Shown piece after piece: positions 16,303-25,659 of a stretch of DNA of 64,000 nt (positions are counted from its first letter, which is position 1; the number at the start of each line of letters is the position of its first letter). Under the pieces are notes generated by a model. That model ran no database searches. It saw only the letters and a list, made by a program, of their open reading frames with translations, and was not told the DNA's origin. Position numbers and translations under genes: made by a program. The stretch lies in assembly GCF_039839785.1 (NCBI RefSeq), contig NZ_JBDOQT010000001.1, forward strand, positions 930,001 to 994,000, read 5' to 3'. The DNA comes from Pelagibius sp. CAU 1746. Lineage in GTDB: Bacteria; Pseudomonadota; Alphaproteobacteria; Kiloniellales; Kiloniellaceae.

Positions 16303-16325
16303 GCAGCGCGCGTCTCGAAGCACGA
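16303..16325. repeat. partial copy of the GCGTCTCGAAG repeat
   Basis: GCAGCGCGCGTCTCGAAG, followed by CACGAGG, closely matches the right arm of the larger inverted repeat at 42395-42483 (GCAGCGCGTCTCGAAGG). Here only one arm is present, next to the palindromic element at 16201. It looks like a truncated copy of a second dispersed family. Confidence 0.55.
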
Positions 16326-16347
16326 GGTCAATCGCTCGTTCGAGCAG

Positions 16348-17298
16348 CTACTTGTTCTGATCCAGGCCGACCAGGGCGCGGGCGAAGTCGCGGGCGGTGA
16401 AGGGGCGGAAGTCCTCGGCGCCTTCGCCGACGCCGATCACGTGGACCGGCAGGCCGAACTTCTCGGCCAGGGCGACCAGCACGCCGCCGCGCGCCGAGCC
16501 GTCCAGCTTGGTGACGACCAGGCCGGTGACCTCGACCAACTCCTTGAAGGTGCCGACCTGGGTCAGCGCGTTCTGGCCGGTGGTGGCGTCGAGCACCAGC
16601 ACCACGTGGTGCGGCGCCTCGGGCTCGACCTTCTTGATGACGCGGGCGACCTTCTGCAGCTCGGCCATGAGCTCGGCCCTGTTGTGCAGGCGCCCGGCAG
16701 TGTCGATCAGCAGCAGGTCGTCGCCGGCGGCCTTGGCCTGCTCCACCGCCTCGAAGGCGAGGCCCGCCGCATCGGCGCCCTGCTTGCCGGCGACCACGGC
16801 GCAGCCGCTGCGCTCGCCCCAGATCTTCAACTGCTCGATGGCGGCGGCGCGGAAGGTGTCGCCGGCGGCGAGACGCACGGACAATCCTTCGCGGCGGTAG
16901 TGGGTCGCCAGCTTGCCGATGGTCGTGGTCTTGCCGGAGCCGTTGACGCCGACCACCAGCACCACGTTGGGCTTCTTCGCCGGGTCGAGCGCCAGGGGCC
17001 GGGCCACCGGCTCCAGGATACCGGCGATGTCGGCGGCCAGGGCCTCGCGCACCTCCTGCGGGTCGACCTGCTTGTCGAAGCGGGTCTTGGCCAGGTCGGC
17101 GGTTAGCTTCGCCGCCGTGGTCACGCCCAGGTCGGCGGTGATCAGCAGCTCTTCCAGTTCCTCCAGCGCCTGGTCGTCCAGCTTGCGCTTGGTGAAGATG
17201 CCGGAGATGCCGTCGCCCAGCTTGGAGGACGAGCGGGTCAGGCCCGTCTTCAGGCGCTGGAACCAGCCGCCTTTTTTCTCTTGGGTCGTATCGCTCAC
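16348..17298 (-). CDS. ftsY: signal recognition particle receptor FtsY
   Basis: A 316-residue GTPase that docks SRP-ribosome complexes at the inner membrane. It has an N domain (about 20-95), the P-loop GVNGSGKT at 117-124, the AGDTFRAAA motif, [15 protein letters not shown] and a closing [12 protein letters not shown]. The acidic N-terminal A domain of E. coli FtsY is missing, as in most alphaproteobacteria; only a short basic stretch with WFQRLKTGL, which could be a membrane-binding helix, precedes the N domain. The GTG start at 17298 overlaps the mtaB stop (GTGA). Its partner ffh starts at 21487. Confidence 0.95.
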   Translation of the reverse strand: MSDTTQEKKGGWFQRLKTGLTRSSSKLGDGISGIFTKRKLDDQALEELEELLITADLGVTTAAKLTADLAKTRFDKQVDPQEVREALAADIAGILEPVARPLALDPAKKPNVVLVVGVNGSGKTTTIGKLATHYRREGLSVRLAAGDTFRAAAIEQLKIWGERSGCAVVAGKQGADAAGLAFEAVEQAKAAGDDLLLIDTAGRLHNRAELMAELQKVARVIKKVEPEAPHHVVLVLDATTGQNALTQVGTFKELVEVTGLVVTKLDGSARGGVLVALAEKFGLPVHVIGVGEGAEDFRPFTARDFARALVGLDQNK

Positions 17299-18590
17299 GC
17301 TGCGGGGGATAGCTTGTGTTGCAGGGGTGCCGCAAGCAGGTTGTCGCCCTCGCGCCCGGTGACGGTCACCTCGACGACGGCGCCGATCTCGGCGCTGTCG
17401 AGCAGCACCGGCGCGAAGGTCTCGCTGCGGCCGAGGAAGCGTCCGTCGGTCTCCTGCTTTTCGATGAGGACGGAGGCCGTCCGCCCGACCTGTGACTCGA
17501 GGAAGCGGTCCAGGGCCGCGTCGCCGGCGCTGCGCAGCCGCCCCGCGCGTTCCTTGCGCACCGCCATGGGCAGCTGCGGCATCTTCGCCGCCGGGGTGCC
17601 CTTGCGCGCCGAATAGGGGAAGACGTGCAGGTAGGTGAGCCCGCAGTCCTCGACCAGTTTCAGGGAGTTCTCGAACATCGCCTCGGTCTCGGTCGGGAAG
17701 CCGGCGATGAGGTCGGCGCCGAAGACGACGTCGGGGCGCAGCGCCCGCAGCTCTTCGCAAAGCGCCACGGCCTCGGCGCGCGAATGGCGGCGCTTCATGC
17801 GCTTCAGGATCATGTCGTCGCCGGCCTGCAGCGAGAGGTGCAGGTGCGGCATGAGGCGCGGCTCCTCGGCGACCAGGCGCTTCAGGTCCGGGTCCAGTTC
17901 GATGGCGTCGATGGAGGAGAGGCGCAAGCGCTGCAAGTCCGGCACCTGGGCCAGCAGGCGGCGGACCATCTGGCCCAGCTTCGGCTGGCCCGGCAGGTCG
18001 CCGCCATAAGAAGTGACGTCGACGCCGGTGAGCACCACTTCGGCGGTGCCCTGGTCGACGAGATTGCGCACCTGGCGCACCACCTCGCCCAGCGGCACCG
18101 AGCGGCTGTTGCCGCGGCCGTAGGGGATGATGCAGAAGGTGCAGCGGTGATCGCAGCCCTGCTGCACCTGCACGAAGGCGCGGGTGCGCTCGGCGAAACC
18201 GTCGATGAGCTGCGGCGCCGTCTCGGTGACGGCCATGATGTCGTTCACCGAAACGCGCGGCGCGTCTTCATCGAGAAAGGACTCTGCCTTCAGCTTTTCC
18301 TCGTTGCCGAGAACGCGGTCGACCTCGGTCATGGCGGCGAAGCCCGCGGGGTCGATCTGCGCGGCGCAGCCGGTGACGATGATGCGCGCCTCGGGGTTCT
18401 CGCGCCGTGCCTTGCGGATCGCCTGGCGCGCCTGGCGCTCGGCCTCGCCGGTGACGGCGCAGGTATTGACGATGATCGCGTCTTCTAGCCCCGCCGCCTC
18501 GGCGTGGCCGCGCATGACCTCCGACTCATAGGCGTTGAGGCGGCAGCCGAAGGTGAGGATGCGCGGTCCGTTGTTCTGGGGAGACGTCAC
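17295..18590 (-). CDS. mtaB: tRNA t6A37 methylthiotransferase MtaB
   Basis: A 431-residue radical-SAM methylthiotransferase that converts t6A37 to ms2t6A37 in tRNAs reading ANN codons. The N-terminal cluster ligands are C16, C44 and C75; the radical-SAM cluster is C146-x3-C150-x2-C153 (CDHRCTFC). A C-terminal TRAM-like domain follows (about 370-425). The GTG start at 18590 overlaps the dapF stop by 4 bp, and its own stop overlaps ftsY in the same way. The dapF-mtaB-ftsY order is common in alphaproteobacteria. Confidence 0.93.
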   Translation of the reverse strand: MTSPQNNGPRILTFGCRLNAYESEVMRGHAEAAGLEDAIIVNTCAVTGEAERQARQAIRKARRENPEARIIVTGCAAQIDPAGFAAMTEVDRVLGNEEKLKAESFLDEDAPRVSVNDIMAVTETAPQLIDGFAERTRAFVQVQQGCDHRCTFCIIPYGRGNSRSVPLGEVVRQVRNLVDQGTAEVVLTGVDVTSYGGDLPGQPKLGQMVRRLLAQVPDLQRLRLSSIDAIELDPDLKRLVAEEPRLMPHLHLSLQAGDDMILKRMKRRHSRAEAVALCEELRALRPDVVFGADLIAGFPTETEAMFENSLKLVEDCGLTYLHVFPYSARKGTPAAKMPQLPMAVRKERAGRLRSAGDAALDRFLESQVGRTASVLIEKQETDGRFLGRSETFAPVLLDSAEIGAVVEVTVTGREGDNLLAAPLQHKLSPAA

Positions 18591-19420
18591 GCCAGGAACT
18601 CCCCGTTCAGCACGCCGTGGAAGGAGGTCGCGACCGGGCCGGTCATCTCCACGTGGCCGTTCTCCAGCCACTCGATGGTCAGCGGCCCGCCGGTCAGCAC
18701 GACTTCCACCTTGCGGCCGGTCAGGCCGCGGCGCGCGGCGGCCACGGCGGCGGCGCAGGCGCCGGTGCCGCAGGCGCGGGTCTCGCCGACGCCACGCTCC
18801 CAGACGCGCAGGCGCAGCTTGTCCTCGCCGATGACTTCGGCGGCGCCGATGTTGGCGCGCTCGGGGAAGAGGGGATGGTGCTCCAGGGCCGGGCCCAGTT
18901 CCGCCAGCGGCAGCTTCTCCACGCCCTCGACGAAGAAGACCGCGTGGGGGTTGCCCATGCTGACGCCCACCGGGTCGGCCAGGGGGCCGTTGTCGATGCC
19001 GAGATGCAGGGTGTCGCGCTCTTCCGCGAGCGGGATGTCCTGCCAGCCGAGCCGCGCCTCGCCCATGTCCACGGTCACGAGTCCGGGTCCGGCGGCCTTG
19101 GCCCGCAGCAGGCCCGCGTTGGTCTCGATGGTGATCGCCTCGCGCCCCAGCTCGCCCATGACCAGGGCGGCGACGCAGCGCGTGCCGTTGCCGCAGGCCC
19201 CGACTTCGCCGCCGTCGTGGTTGCGGATGCGCAGGAAGACGTCGGCGCTGCCGTTCGCCGGCGGCTCCAGGATCAGCAGCTGGTCGCAGCCCACGCCCTC
19301 GCGGCGGTCGGCGATGGCCTTGGCCAGGGCGTCCGTCAGCGCGAAGGGCTCGGTCCGGGCGTCCACGACCACGAAGTCGTTGCCCAGCCCGTGCATCTTG
19401 ATGAAGGGGCGGCTGCTCAT
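18587..19420 (-). CDS. dapF: diaminopimelate epimerase
   Basis: A 277-residue enzyme that interconverts LL- and meso-diaminopimelate for lysine and peptidoglycan synthesis. The two catalytic cysteines of the racemase fold are C76 ([12 protein letters not shown]) and C217 ([12 protein letters not shown]), and the N-terminus [20 protein letters not shown] is canonical. The ATG at 19420 is chosen for that reason; the open frame extends 40 residues further upstream without similarity. It is the first gene of the dapF-mtaB-ftsY overlap operon. Confidence 0.95.
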   Translation of the reverse strand: MSSRPFIKMHGLGNDFVVVDARTEPFALTDALAKAIADRREGVGCDQLLILEPPANGSADVFLRIRNHDGGEVGACGNGTRCVAALVMGELGREAITIETNAGLLRAKAAGPGLVTVDMGEARLGWQDIPLAEERDTLHLGIDNGPLADPVGVSMGNPHAVFFVEGVEKLPLAELGPALEHHPLFPERANIGAAEVIGEDKLRLRVWERGVGETRACGTGACAAAVAAARRGLTGRKVEVVLTGGPLTIEWLENGHVEMTGPVATSFHGVLNGEFLA

Positions 19421-19593
19421 AGCGGGGTTATATGGCCGCGGGGGCCGATAAGTCCAGGGAGACCGGCGCTGGGCTGTCCTGCGCGTTCTGCCCCAAAACC
19501 GCCACGCTCCCGCCCTCTTACCGCGCGTTTGTGGCGTCACGATGACGTATCGCGCGCGGGCAGGGGGCCGCGCGCCGATCCAAGGGGGAGTAG

Positions 19594-20472
19594 ATGACTA
19601 TGAAACGTTTGATTTCGCTGGCAGCAAGGGGGGCCGTGACGGCCGGCCTCGTCGCCCTGCTCGCCGGCTGCGCCAACCAGATCCAGACCACCTCCGGCAC
19701 GCGCTATCTGGACGGCTACGGCACCCCGGCGGCGGCTTCCGGCCCCGAGGCGGCGCCTGCGGGCGCCTACGCAGGGCCCGCCGGGTCCGTCGACGCCGAG
19801 ATCGCCGCGGCGGCCAATGTCGAGCCGCAACTGCGCTTCCCGGCCCGCCTGGGCCTGGCGCGCATCGACCGGGGCGGGCTGGTGCCGGTGCCGGCGGCAG
19901 AAGCGGCGGCCTGGCGCGGTCTTGCCGAGCGCCTGGGCAGCGGCTACGGCGAGTTCGTGCCGATTTCGCCGCTGATCAGCGCCCTGGCCACGCCGGCCGA
20001 GCGGGCGGTCGACCAGCGGGATGGGGGCCGGACCTACCGCAGCGGCCTCGCGGAGACGGTCCGCCGCATCCGCCTGGGCGCGGCGCGCCAGCACGTCGAC
20101 GCGGTGCTGATCTACGAAACCTTCGGCAGCTCCGAGGGCACCGACAACGTGCTCGCCATCACCAAGGTCGCCCTGATCGGCTTCTTCCTGCCCACCGAGG
20201 ACGTGAAAGCCGAGGGGGCCGCCCAGGCGGTGCTGGTCGACGTGCGCAATGGCTATACCTACGGCACCGCCTCGGCGACCTCGGCCCAGCCCAGCTACCG
20301 CCTCACCACCTCCGGCAACAGCTCGGCGGTGCAGGCGCAGGCCCGCGGCGAGGCCGAAGTCCGCGCGGTGGAGAACCTGACCGGCGAAGTTGAGGCTATG
20401 GTCCGCGACCTGCGCCTGGCCCTGGCCGAGCGCCGGGCGGCGCCCCGGAACGGGCAGCAGAACACGCAATAG
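19594..20472 (+). CDS. lipoprotein of unknown function
   Basis: A 292-residue lipoprotein: basic start MKRLIS, hydrophobic helix and lipobox LLAGC with acylated C26. A low-complexity Ala/Gly/Pro linker runs to about residue 70. The folded part ([20 protein letters not shown], then [15 protein letters not shown] and a long C-terminal helix) resembles in layout the rhombotarget-type lipoproteins, but no GlyGly-CTERM sorting tail is present. It is probably envelope-anchored. There is an alternative start at 19600. No operon partner is evident. Confidence 0.75.
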   Translation: MTMKRLISLAARGAVTAGLVALLAGCANQIQTTSGTRYLDGYGTPAAASGPEAAPAGAYAGPAGSVDAEIAAAANVEPQLRFPARLGLARIDRGGLVPVPAAEAAAWRGLAERLGSGYGEFVPISPLISALATPAERAVDQRDGGRTYRSGLAETVRRIRLGAARQHVDAVLIYETFGSSEGTDNVLAITKVALIGFFLPTEDVKAEGAAQAVLVDVRNGYTYGTASATSAQPSYRLTTSGNSSAVQAQARGEAEVRAVENLTGEVEAMVRDLRLALAERRAAPRNGQQNTQ

Positions 20473-20882
20473 CATGCAGCGGGCAGGGGCCGGGGCGGCG
20501 TCGTCCCGGCCTCTTCGCGCGCTCGGCAGGGTGTTCTAGCGGAAAGGTTGTTCCCGGTGTGCGATGCTCTACGGACGCGATTCGTGGGGGAATCCGGGGC
20601 TTCTGCTTCGCCATGGGGCAAAAAAGTGGCTTTATCCGCTTGGATTAGCGGATAAAAATAGCGTGATTCATGTTGATTTCCGTCGCGTCTCACTCTAGGT
20701 GTTAACGCGGTGACGGACACGGAAGGTCAGAAGCCGCAGGCTCGGTACATCGCTCCAGGCTCTTGGCCTACATCGATGAACGTCCGTCCCTGAGTCTTCC
20801 CCGACATTTTTGTGTCTTCACCCGGCCCGGGCGGCAATGTTCCGGGACGCACTACGTTGAAGTTCGAAGGAAGACCCAGACC
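20473..20882. promoter_or_regulatory. 410-bp upstream/leader region of the cold-shock gene
   Basis: No gene is seen. The region is AT-rich from about 20620 to 20700 and holds the stem-loop at 20632. A long untranslated leader is known for cspA-type genes, where it works as a temperature-responsive RNA element; the distance here would allow one. This is an inference, since no conserved cold box was identified. Confidence 0.4.
20632..20655. promoter_or_regulatory. inverted repeat TTATCCGCT-N6-AGCGGATAA
   Basis: Perfect 9-bp arms with a 6-base spacer (TGGATT), followed by AAATA. It lies 160 bp after the lipoprotein stop and 228 bp before the cold-shock start. It could be an operator or a weak terminator; there is no T-tract on the plus strand, while the minus strand would read TTTT before it. 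Confidence 0.5.
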
Positions 20883-21089
20883 ATGATCACGGGAACCGTG
20901 AAATTTTTTAACACCACCAAGGGCTTTGGTTTCATCGCGCCCGAGGACGGCTCCAAGGACGTTTTCGTCCACATCTCCGCCGTCGAGCGTTCGGGCATGG
21001 GCCCGCTGGTCGAAGGCCAGAAGGTGAGCTTCGAAGTCCAGGCCGACCCGCGCGGCCCCAAGGCGGTGAACATTCAGGCCGCTGACTAA
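20883..21089 (+). CDS. cold-shock protein, CspA family
   Basis: A 68-residue single cold-shock domain. The RNA-binding motifs are intact: RNP1 as KGFGFIAP and RNP2 as DVFVHISAV. These proteins bind single-stranded RNA and DNA and melt RNA structure. The ATG at 20883 follows GAAGGAAG at a good distance; an earlier in-frame start at 20763 lies in the leader. The gene is monocistronic, ending in the strong hairpin at 21134. Confidence 0.95.
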   Translation: MITGTVKFFNTTKGFGFIAPEDGSKDVFVHISAVERSGMGPLVEGQKVSFEVQADPRGPKAVNIQAAD

Positions 21090-21133
21090 GCTCCAAAGCC
21101 GACAGTCCTGAAAAGACCGAAAAGCTTTTCGAT

Positions 21134-21168
21134 CCGGCCGCCCAGGTAAGGGCGGCCGTTTTCGTTTG
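21134..21168 (+). terminator. rho-independent terminator of the cold-shock gene
   Basis: CGGCCGCC, loop CAGGTAAG, then GGCGGCCG and TTTTCGTTT. This is an 8-bp GC stem followed by a T-rich tail, 45 bp after the stop codon. Confidence 0.8.
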
Positions 21169-21287
21169 GCGGCGGTCCGCCGCCTTATCTTTTGTCTGGG
21201 GAGCCAGGCAAGGGCGGCCGCTTTCGTTTCCGGGGCTTTCGCCGCCCGTCATTCGTCCGGGGGCCAGGTAAGGGCGGCCGTTTTCGT
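21142..21287 (+). repeat. three spaced copies of a 24-nt terminator-derived repeat
   Basis: The 24-nt string beginning CCAGGTAAGGGCGGCCG and ending TTTTCGT occurs at 21142-21165, again at 21204-21227 (two changes) and again at 21264-21287 (exact). Spacing is 62 and 60 nt. Only the first copy keeps the left stem arm; the later copies keep the right arm and T-tail. The sequence between copies is also similar, so this is an imperfect tandem duplication of about 61 bp starting from the terminator. Confidence 0.8.
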
Positions 21288-21486
21288 CTCGGGATCCGGG
21301 TTTTGGCCGGATTCCCGGGCTTGACCTTGGGCTCCCGGCCCCTTAAGTTCCGCGCCATTCAGGCCAAGGTGACTTGACCGGCTCAAAGCCCCATCCGCTT
21401 GGGGCGGCCCCGCCAGTCCGCGAGTTTCGCGCACTGGCGCGAAGTGCGTTGGCGATTTGATGTAATTCAGGACTGACTGACACCCG
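21288..21486. other. rest of the spacer between the repeat array and ffh
   Basis: No gene is seen. Short frames here lack ribosome sites and family features. The final 80 bp before ffh are less GC-rich (TTGGCGATTTGATGTAATTC) and probably contain the ffh operon promoter. Confidence 0.4.
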
Positions 21487-22854
21487 ATGTTCGATAGCCT
21501 TCAAGAACGGCTTTCAGGCGTTTTCGACAAGCTGACGCGCCGCGGCGCGCTCAGCGAGGCGGACGTCACGGCCGCCCTGCGCGAGGTGCGCGTGGCCCTC
21601 TTGGAGGCCGACGTCGCCCTGCCGGTGGTGAAGGACTTCGTCGAGGGTGTGCGCGAGAAGGCGGTCGGCCAGGAGGTCCTGCGCTCCGTCACCCCGGGCC
21701 AGATGGTCGTCAAGATCGTCCACGACCACCTGATCGAGACCCTGGGCAGCGAGAGCGTCGGCATCGACCTGCGCGCCACGGCGCCGGTCGGCATCATGCT
21801 GGTCGGCCTGCAGGGCTCCGGCAAGACCACCAGCTGCGCCAAGATCGCCAAGCGCCTGCAGGAGCGCGAGAAGAAGAAGGTCCTCATGGCCTCCCTCGAT
21901 GTGCGCCGCCCGGCTGCGCAGGAGCAGTTGAAGGTCCTGGGCGAGCAGGCCTTCGTCGCCACCCTGCCCATCGTCCCCGGCGAGCCGCCGGTGGCCATCG
22001 CCAAGCGCGCCATGCAGACCGGCGCCCTGGAAGGCTACGACGTGGTCATGCTCGACACTGCCGGGCGCCTGGCCATCGACGAGGAGCTGATGGCCGAGGT
22101 GGCGGCGGTGCGCGACGCCGCCAAGCCGCACGAGAGCCTGCTGGTCGCCGACGCCATGACCGGCCAGGACGCGGTCACCGTGGCCAGCGCCTTCAAGGAG
22201 CGGGTCGACCTCACCGGCATCGTGCTGACCCGCGTCGACGGCGATGCGCGCGGCGGCGCGGCCTTGTCCATGCGCGCGGTCACCGGCTGCCCCATCAAGC
22301 TGATCGGCGTCGGCGAGAAGCTCGACGCCCTGGAGGGCTTCCACCCGGACCGCGTGGCCTCGCGCATCCTCGGCATGGGCGACGTGGTCTCCCTGGTCGA
22401 GAAGGCGGCCGAGACCATCGAGGCCGAAGAGGCCGAGAAGCTGGCCAAGAAGCTGCAGAAGGGCACCTTCGACCTGGACGACTTCGCCAAGCAGCTTCAG
22501 CAGATGCAGAAGATGGGCGGCCTCTCCAGCATGATGGGCATGCTGCCGGGCATGAACTCGGCGCAGATGCAGCAGATCAAGAACGCCAAGGTCGACGACG
22601 GCATGGTCAAGCGCCAGTTGGCGGTGCTGTCCTCCATGACACCCAAGGAACGCCAGAAGCCGGAGATCATCAAGGCCTCGCGCAAGCAGCGCATCGCCGC
22701 CGGCTCGGGCACCACGGTGCAGGAAGTGAACAAGCTGCTGAAGCAGCACAAGGACGCGACCCGCGTGATGAAGCGGGTCCAGAAGATGGGCAAGAAGGGC
22801 ATGATGCGCGGCGGGCTTGGCGGCCTGCTGGGCGGCGGAAATCCCTTCGGTTGA
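21487..22854 (+). CDS. ffh: signal recognition particle protein Ffh
   Basis: A 455-residue SRP54 GTPase that binds signal peptides and 4.5S RNA. N domain 1-85, G domain with P-loop GLQGSGKT (107-114), DVRRPAAQEQL, DTAGR and TRVDGDARGG, and a methionine-rich M domain (from about 330; QQMQKMGGLSSMMGMLPGM) ending in a basic, glycine-rich tail. Length is normal. It leads the ribosomal/tRNA-modification block rpsP-rimM-trmD-rplS, the standard alphaproteobacterial arrangement. Confidence 0.96.
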   Translation: MFDSLQERLSGVFDKLTRRGALSEADVTAALREVRVALLEADVALPVVKDFVEGVREKAVGQEVLRSVTPGQMVVKIVHDHLIETLGSESVGIDLRATAPVGIMLVGLQGSGKTTSCAKIAKRLQEREKKKVLMASLDVRRPAAQEQLKVLGEQAFVATLPIVPGEPPVAIAKRAMQTGALEGYDVVMLDTAGRLAIDEELMAEVAAVRDAAKPHESLLVADAMTGQDAVTVASAFKERVDLTGIVLTRVDGDARGGAALSMRAVTGCPIKLIGVGEKLDALEGFHPDRVASRILGMGDVVSLVEKAAETIEAEEAEKLAKKLQKGTFDLDDFAKQLQQMQKMGGLSSMMGMLPGMNSAQMQQIKNAKVDDGMVKRQLAVLSSMTPKERQKPEIIKASRKQRIAAGSGTTVQEVNKLLKQHKDATRVMKRVQKMGKKGMMRGGLGGLLGGGNPFG

Positions 22855-22913
22855 TGCCATAGAGAAACCTCACGAGACACAGAAGACCATCCGATCAGAA
22901 AGCGAGTAACAGA

Positions 22914-23378
22914 ATGTCCCTGAAGATCCGTTTGTCCCGCGGCGGCGCCAAGAAGCGCCCCTACTACCGCATCGTCGTCGCCGACTCGCGCAGCCCGCGC
23001 GACGGCCGCTTCATCGAGCGCATCGGCTCCTACAACCCGATGCTGGCCAAGGACCATCCGGAGCGCGTGGTGCTGAACACCGAGCGCGCCAAGCATTGGC
23101 TGTCGGTCGGCGCCACGCCGAGCGACCGTGTGACCCGCTTCCTGGCCGCCGTCGACCTGGGTCCGGCGCGCCACATCCCGAAGCAGACCAAGAAGCACCT
23201 GCCGGGCCAGAAGGCGCAGGAGCGCGCGGCCGAGGCCGAAGAGGCCAAGAAGGCGGCCGAGGAAGCAGCGGCGGCCGAGGCCGCGGCGCCCGCCGAGGAA
23301 GCCCCTGCGGAAGAGGCCCCTGCGGAAGAGGCCCCTGCGGAAGAGGCTGCGGCCGAAGAGGAAGCCAAGGCCGAGTAG
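22914..23378 (+). CDS. rpsP: ribosomal protein S16 with Ala/Glu-rich extension
   Basis: A 154-residue S16. The first 80 residues are canonical ([33 protein letters not shown]). The remaining 70 or so form an acidic, alanine-rich, probably helical or disordered tail ending in APAEE repeats, encoded by three exact 15-nt DNA repeats. S16 is usually 80-90 residues, and tails are known in alphaproteobacteria. S16 helps assemble the 30S body. It is the second gene of the ffh operon. Confidence 0.95.
   Translation: MSLKIRLSRGGAKKRPYYRIVVADSRSPRDGRFIERIGSYNPMLAKDHPERVVLNTERAKHWLSVGATPSDRVTRFLAAVDLGPARHIPKQTKKHLPGQKAQERAAEAEEAKKAAEEAAAAEAAAPAEEAPAEEAPAEEAPAEEAAAEEEAKAE
23301..23345 (+). repeat. three exact 15-nt tandem repeats inside rpsP
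   Basis: GCCCCTGCGGAAGAG is repeated three times without change, encoding APAEE each time. A degenerate copy precedes the array and another follows it. Exact repetition at DNA level implies recent expansion by slippage, so the number of units may differ between strains. Confidence 0.9.
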
Positions 23379-23414
23379 CGGCCGGCGTGCCCGTTCGGGG
23401 AGAGGCCCGGGCCG

Positions 23415-24008
23415 ATGGCTGAGGACCGCGCAGGCCCCGATCTCGTCTGCTTGGGGGTCATGGTCGGCGCGCACGGCGTGCGCGGCCTGGTGAAGGTCAA
23501 GACCTTCACCGAAGCCCCCGAGGACGTGGCGGCCTACGGCCCGGTCAGCGACAAGGCCGGCAGGCGCCGCTGGACGCTGCAGGTGACCGGTCCGGCCCCC
23601 GGCAAGCGGGACGTGGTGCTGGCGAAGGTCGAGGGGGTCGGCGACCGCGACGCGGCCCAGGCCCTGCACGGCACCGAGCTCTACGTCGAACGCTCGGCCC
23701 TGCCGGCGCTGGCGGAGGAGGAGACCTTCTACCACGCCGACCTGATCGGCCTCAGCGTCGAGGACCCGGAAGGCCGGGAACTGGGCAAGGTGGCGGCGGT
23801 GGAGAACTACGGCGCCGGCGACTTCCTGGAGGTCGTGCGCAAGGGAGACGGCAAGGGCGGCGGGAAGACCCTGCTGCTGGCCTTCACCCGGGCCGTGGTG
23901 CCGGAGGTGGATATCGCCGGCGGGCGCCTGGTGGCGCTGCCGCCGGCGGAGATCGAGGTGCCGCCGGAAGGCGCGCGGCCGGGAGCGGAGGAAGAGCCTG
24001 AAACTTAA
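23415..24008 (+). CDS. rimM: 16S rRNA processing protein RimM
   Basis: A 197-residue RimM, needed for maturation of the 30S head; it binds S19. The N-terminal domain starts with VCLGVMVGAHGVRGLVKVKTF and the PRC-barrel-like C-terminal domain has YHADLIGLSVED and VPEVDIAGGRLV. Residues 170-197 are a Pro/Glu-rich tail. The position between rpsP and trmD is universal in this operon. Confidence 0.94.
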   Translation: MAEDRAGPDLVCLGVMVGAHGVRGLVKVKTFTEAPEDVAAYGPVSDKAGRRRWTLQVTGPAPGKRDVVLAKVEGVGDRDAAQALHGTELYVERSALPALAEEETFYHADLIGLSVEDPEGRELGKVAAVENYGAGDFLEVVRKGDGKGGGKTLLLAFTRAVVPEVDIAGGRLVALPPAEIEVPPEGARPGAEEEPET

Positions 24009-24026
24009 CTTCTCCGGGGTTAAGTT
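24002..24026. promoter_or_regulatory. stem-loop AACTTAAC / GTTAAGTT at the rimM stop
   Basis: Perfect 8-bp arms with a 9-base spacer (TTCTCCGGG). The left arm includes the rimM stop codon. It is followed by a GC-rich stretch, not a T-tract, so it is unlikely to be a simple terminator; it may protect or process the mRNA between rimM and trmD. Confidence 0.5.
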
Positions 24027-24164
24027 CCGGGGCTCGGAAAGTGCCGCGCCGGACCTTGGAAAGGCTGGACAAAACCGGTCCCGGAGGTCATAAAGCGCCG
24101 CTTCGGCGGTTGTGTGCGCCCGCCGGGGAGTTTTGTCGGGCCGGAAGAGTGGTTGCGAGGTCCC

Positions 24165-24917
24165 ATGGCTGCATGGCGCTCGGTGGTCCTGACGATCTTC
24201 CCGGAGATGTTTCCGGGGCCCCTGGGGCAGAGCCTCGCGGGCAAGGCCCTGGAGGGCGGGATCTGGTCGCTCGACGTCCTGGACATCCGGGATTTCGCGC
24301 GCGATAAACACCGCAGCGTCGACGATGCCCCCTTTGGGGGCGGCGCCGGCATGGTGATGCGCCCCGACGTGGTGGATACGGCCCTGGCCGCCGCCGCGCA
24401 GAAGTGGGCGCCGGAAGACAGTTCGGATGACCGGGCGACGGTCGGGAAGGCGCCGGTCATCTACCTCTCGCCCCGGGGGCGCCTGCTGACGCAGGACCTG
24501 GTGCGGGATTTGGCGGCGGGGCCGGGTGTCACCTTGCTCTGCGGCCGCTACGAGGGGGTCGATCAACGGGTCCTGGAGGCCCGCGACGTCCTGGAGGTTT
24601 CCGTCGGCGACTACATCCTGTCCGGCGGCGAACCGGCGGCCCTGGTGTTGATGGACGCGGTCGTCCGTCTGCTGCCGGGCGTCATGGGGAACGTGACCAG
24701 CCCGGACGAGGAGTCGTTCGGGGCGGAAGGTTTCGAGGGGCTGCTGGAGTATCCCCTCTACACGCGGCCCGCCGAGTGGCAGGGCCGCAAGGTGCCCGAG
24801 GTCTTGACCTCCGGGCATCACGAGAAAGTCCGCCAGTGGCGCCGGGCCCGGGCGGAGGAGATTACGAAACTGCGCCGCCCGGATCTCTGGGCGCGCTACA
24901 CGAAGGGCCGGGGCTGA
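24165..24917 (+). CDS. trmD: tRNA (guanine-N1)-methyltransferase TrmD
   Basis: A 250-residue SPOUT enzyme that makes m1G37 in tRNA and prevents frameshifting. The trefoil-knot motifs are intact: [24 protein letters not shown] and [20 protein letters not shown], and the C-terminal domain carries [19 protein letters not shown]. The ATG at 24165 ([18 protein letters not shown]) is chosen on family similarity; the frame extends 17 residues upstream. Confidence 0.95.
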   Translation: MAAWRSVVLTIFPEMFPGPLGQSLAGKALEGGIWSLDVLDIRDFARDKHRSVDDAPFGGGAGMVMRPDVVDTALAAAAQKWAPEDSSDDRATVGKAPVIYLSPRGRLLTQDLVRDLAAGPGVTLLCGRYEGVDQRVLEARDVLEVSVGDYILSGGEPAALVLMDAVVRLLPGVMGNVTSPDEESFGAEGFEGLLEYPLYTRPAEWQGRKVPEVLTSGHHEKVRQWRRARAEEITKLRRPDLWARYTKGRG

Positions 24918-24946
24918 CGCGCCGGCGACAGTAAGGATAGAGAGTC

Positions 24947-25393
24947 ATGAACCTCATCGAACAGATCGAGAGCGAGCAGATTGGCAAGCTGACCGCCGAG
25001 GGCGAGCCGCCGGTCTTCGCTCCGGGCGACACCCTGCGCGTCAACGTGAAGGTTGTCGAGGGCACGCGCGAGCGCATCCAGGCTTTCGAGGGCGTCTGCA
25101 TCGCGCGCCGCAACCGCGGCCTGAACTCGGCCTTCACCGTGCGCAAGCTGTCCTACGGCGAAGGCGTCGAGCGCGTCTTCCCGCTCTACAGCCCGCGGAT
25201 CGACTCCATCGAGGTGGTGCGCCGCGGCGACGTGCGCCGCGCCAAGCTCTACTACCTGCGGGGCCGCACCGGTAAGGCCGCGCGCATCCGCGAGCAGACC
25301 ACCGGCCACAGCGGCAAGCTGGAGGCCGCGGCGCGCGAGGAAGCCGCCCAGGCCAAGGCCGAGAGAAGCAAGGCGGCGAAGGCCGAGGGCTAA
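24947..25393 (+). CDS. rplS: ribosomal protein L19
   Basis: A 148-residue L19 located at the 30S-50S interface. Core motifs: [22 protein letters not shown]-type start, [21 protein letters not shown] and [12 protein letters not shown], followed by [11 protein letters not shown]. The last 25 residues are a Lys/Ala/Glu tail, frequent in alphaproteobacteria. Last gene of the ffh-to-rplS block, followed by a hairpin with a T-rich tail. Confidence 0.95.
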   Translation: MNLIEQIESEQIGKLTAEGEPPVFAPGDTLRVNVKVVEGTRERIQAFEGVCIARRNRGLNSAFTVRKLSYGEGVERVFPLYSPRIDSIEVVRRGDVRRAKLYYLRGRTGKAARIREQTTGHSGKLEAAAREEAAQAKAERSKAAKAEG

Positions 25394-25452
25394 CGCCTTT
25401 CCGGCCGGGCGCCCTCGCCGGGCGCGGGTCCGAGACGTCTTTCGGGGGGCCT

Positions 25453-25494
25453 GCCCGCCTGCTTTTCATCAGCAGGCCGGCGGGCTCCTTTCGT
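25453..25494 (+). terminator. probable terminator after rplS
   Basis: GCCCGCCTGCT, loop TTTCATC, then AGCA and GGCGGGC separated by a 4-base bulge (GGCC), followed by TCCTTTCGTTTC. The stem is strong and the tail moderately T-rich, 60 bp after the rplS stop. Confidence 0.65.
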
Positions 25495-25659
25495 TTCGGA
25501 GGGCCGCATCGCCGCGCTTTTCGACCGGGCGGGCTCTTTTCTGTCTGCCGGTGGGGCGCTATGCTCCCGCCCCGCTCGCGCCCGGTCGTTCGGGCGAAGG
25601 CCGAAAGGGATAATCAGGCTGGCACCGAGGCCAGGCAGGCAACGTAAGGAACGAGAGAG

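Noticed and set aside
22497-24821. 774-residue minus-strand open frame across ffh, rpsP, rimM and trmD
   Set aside because: It runs antisense to four well-supported genes; no motif of its own.
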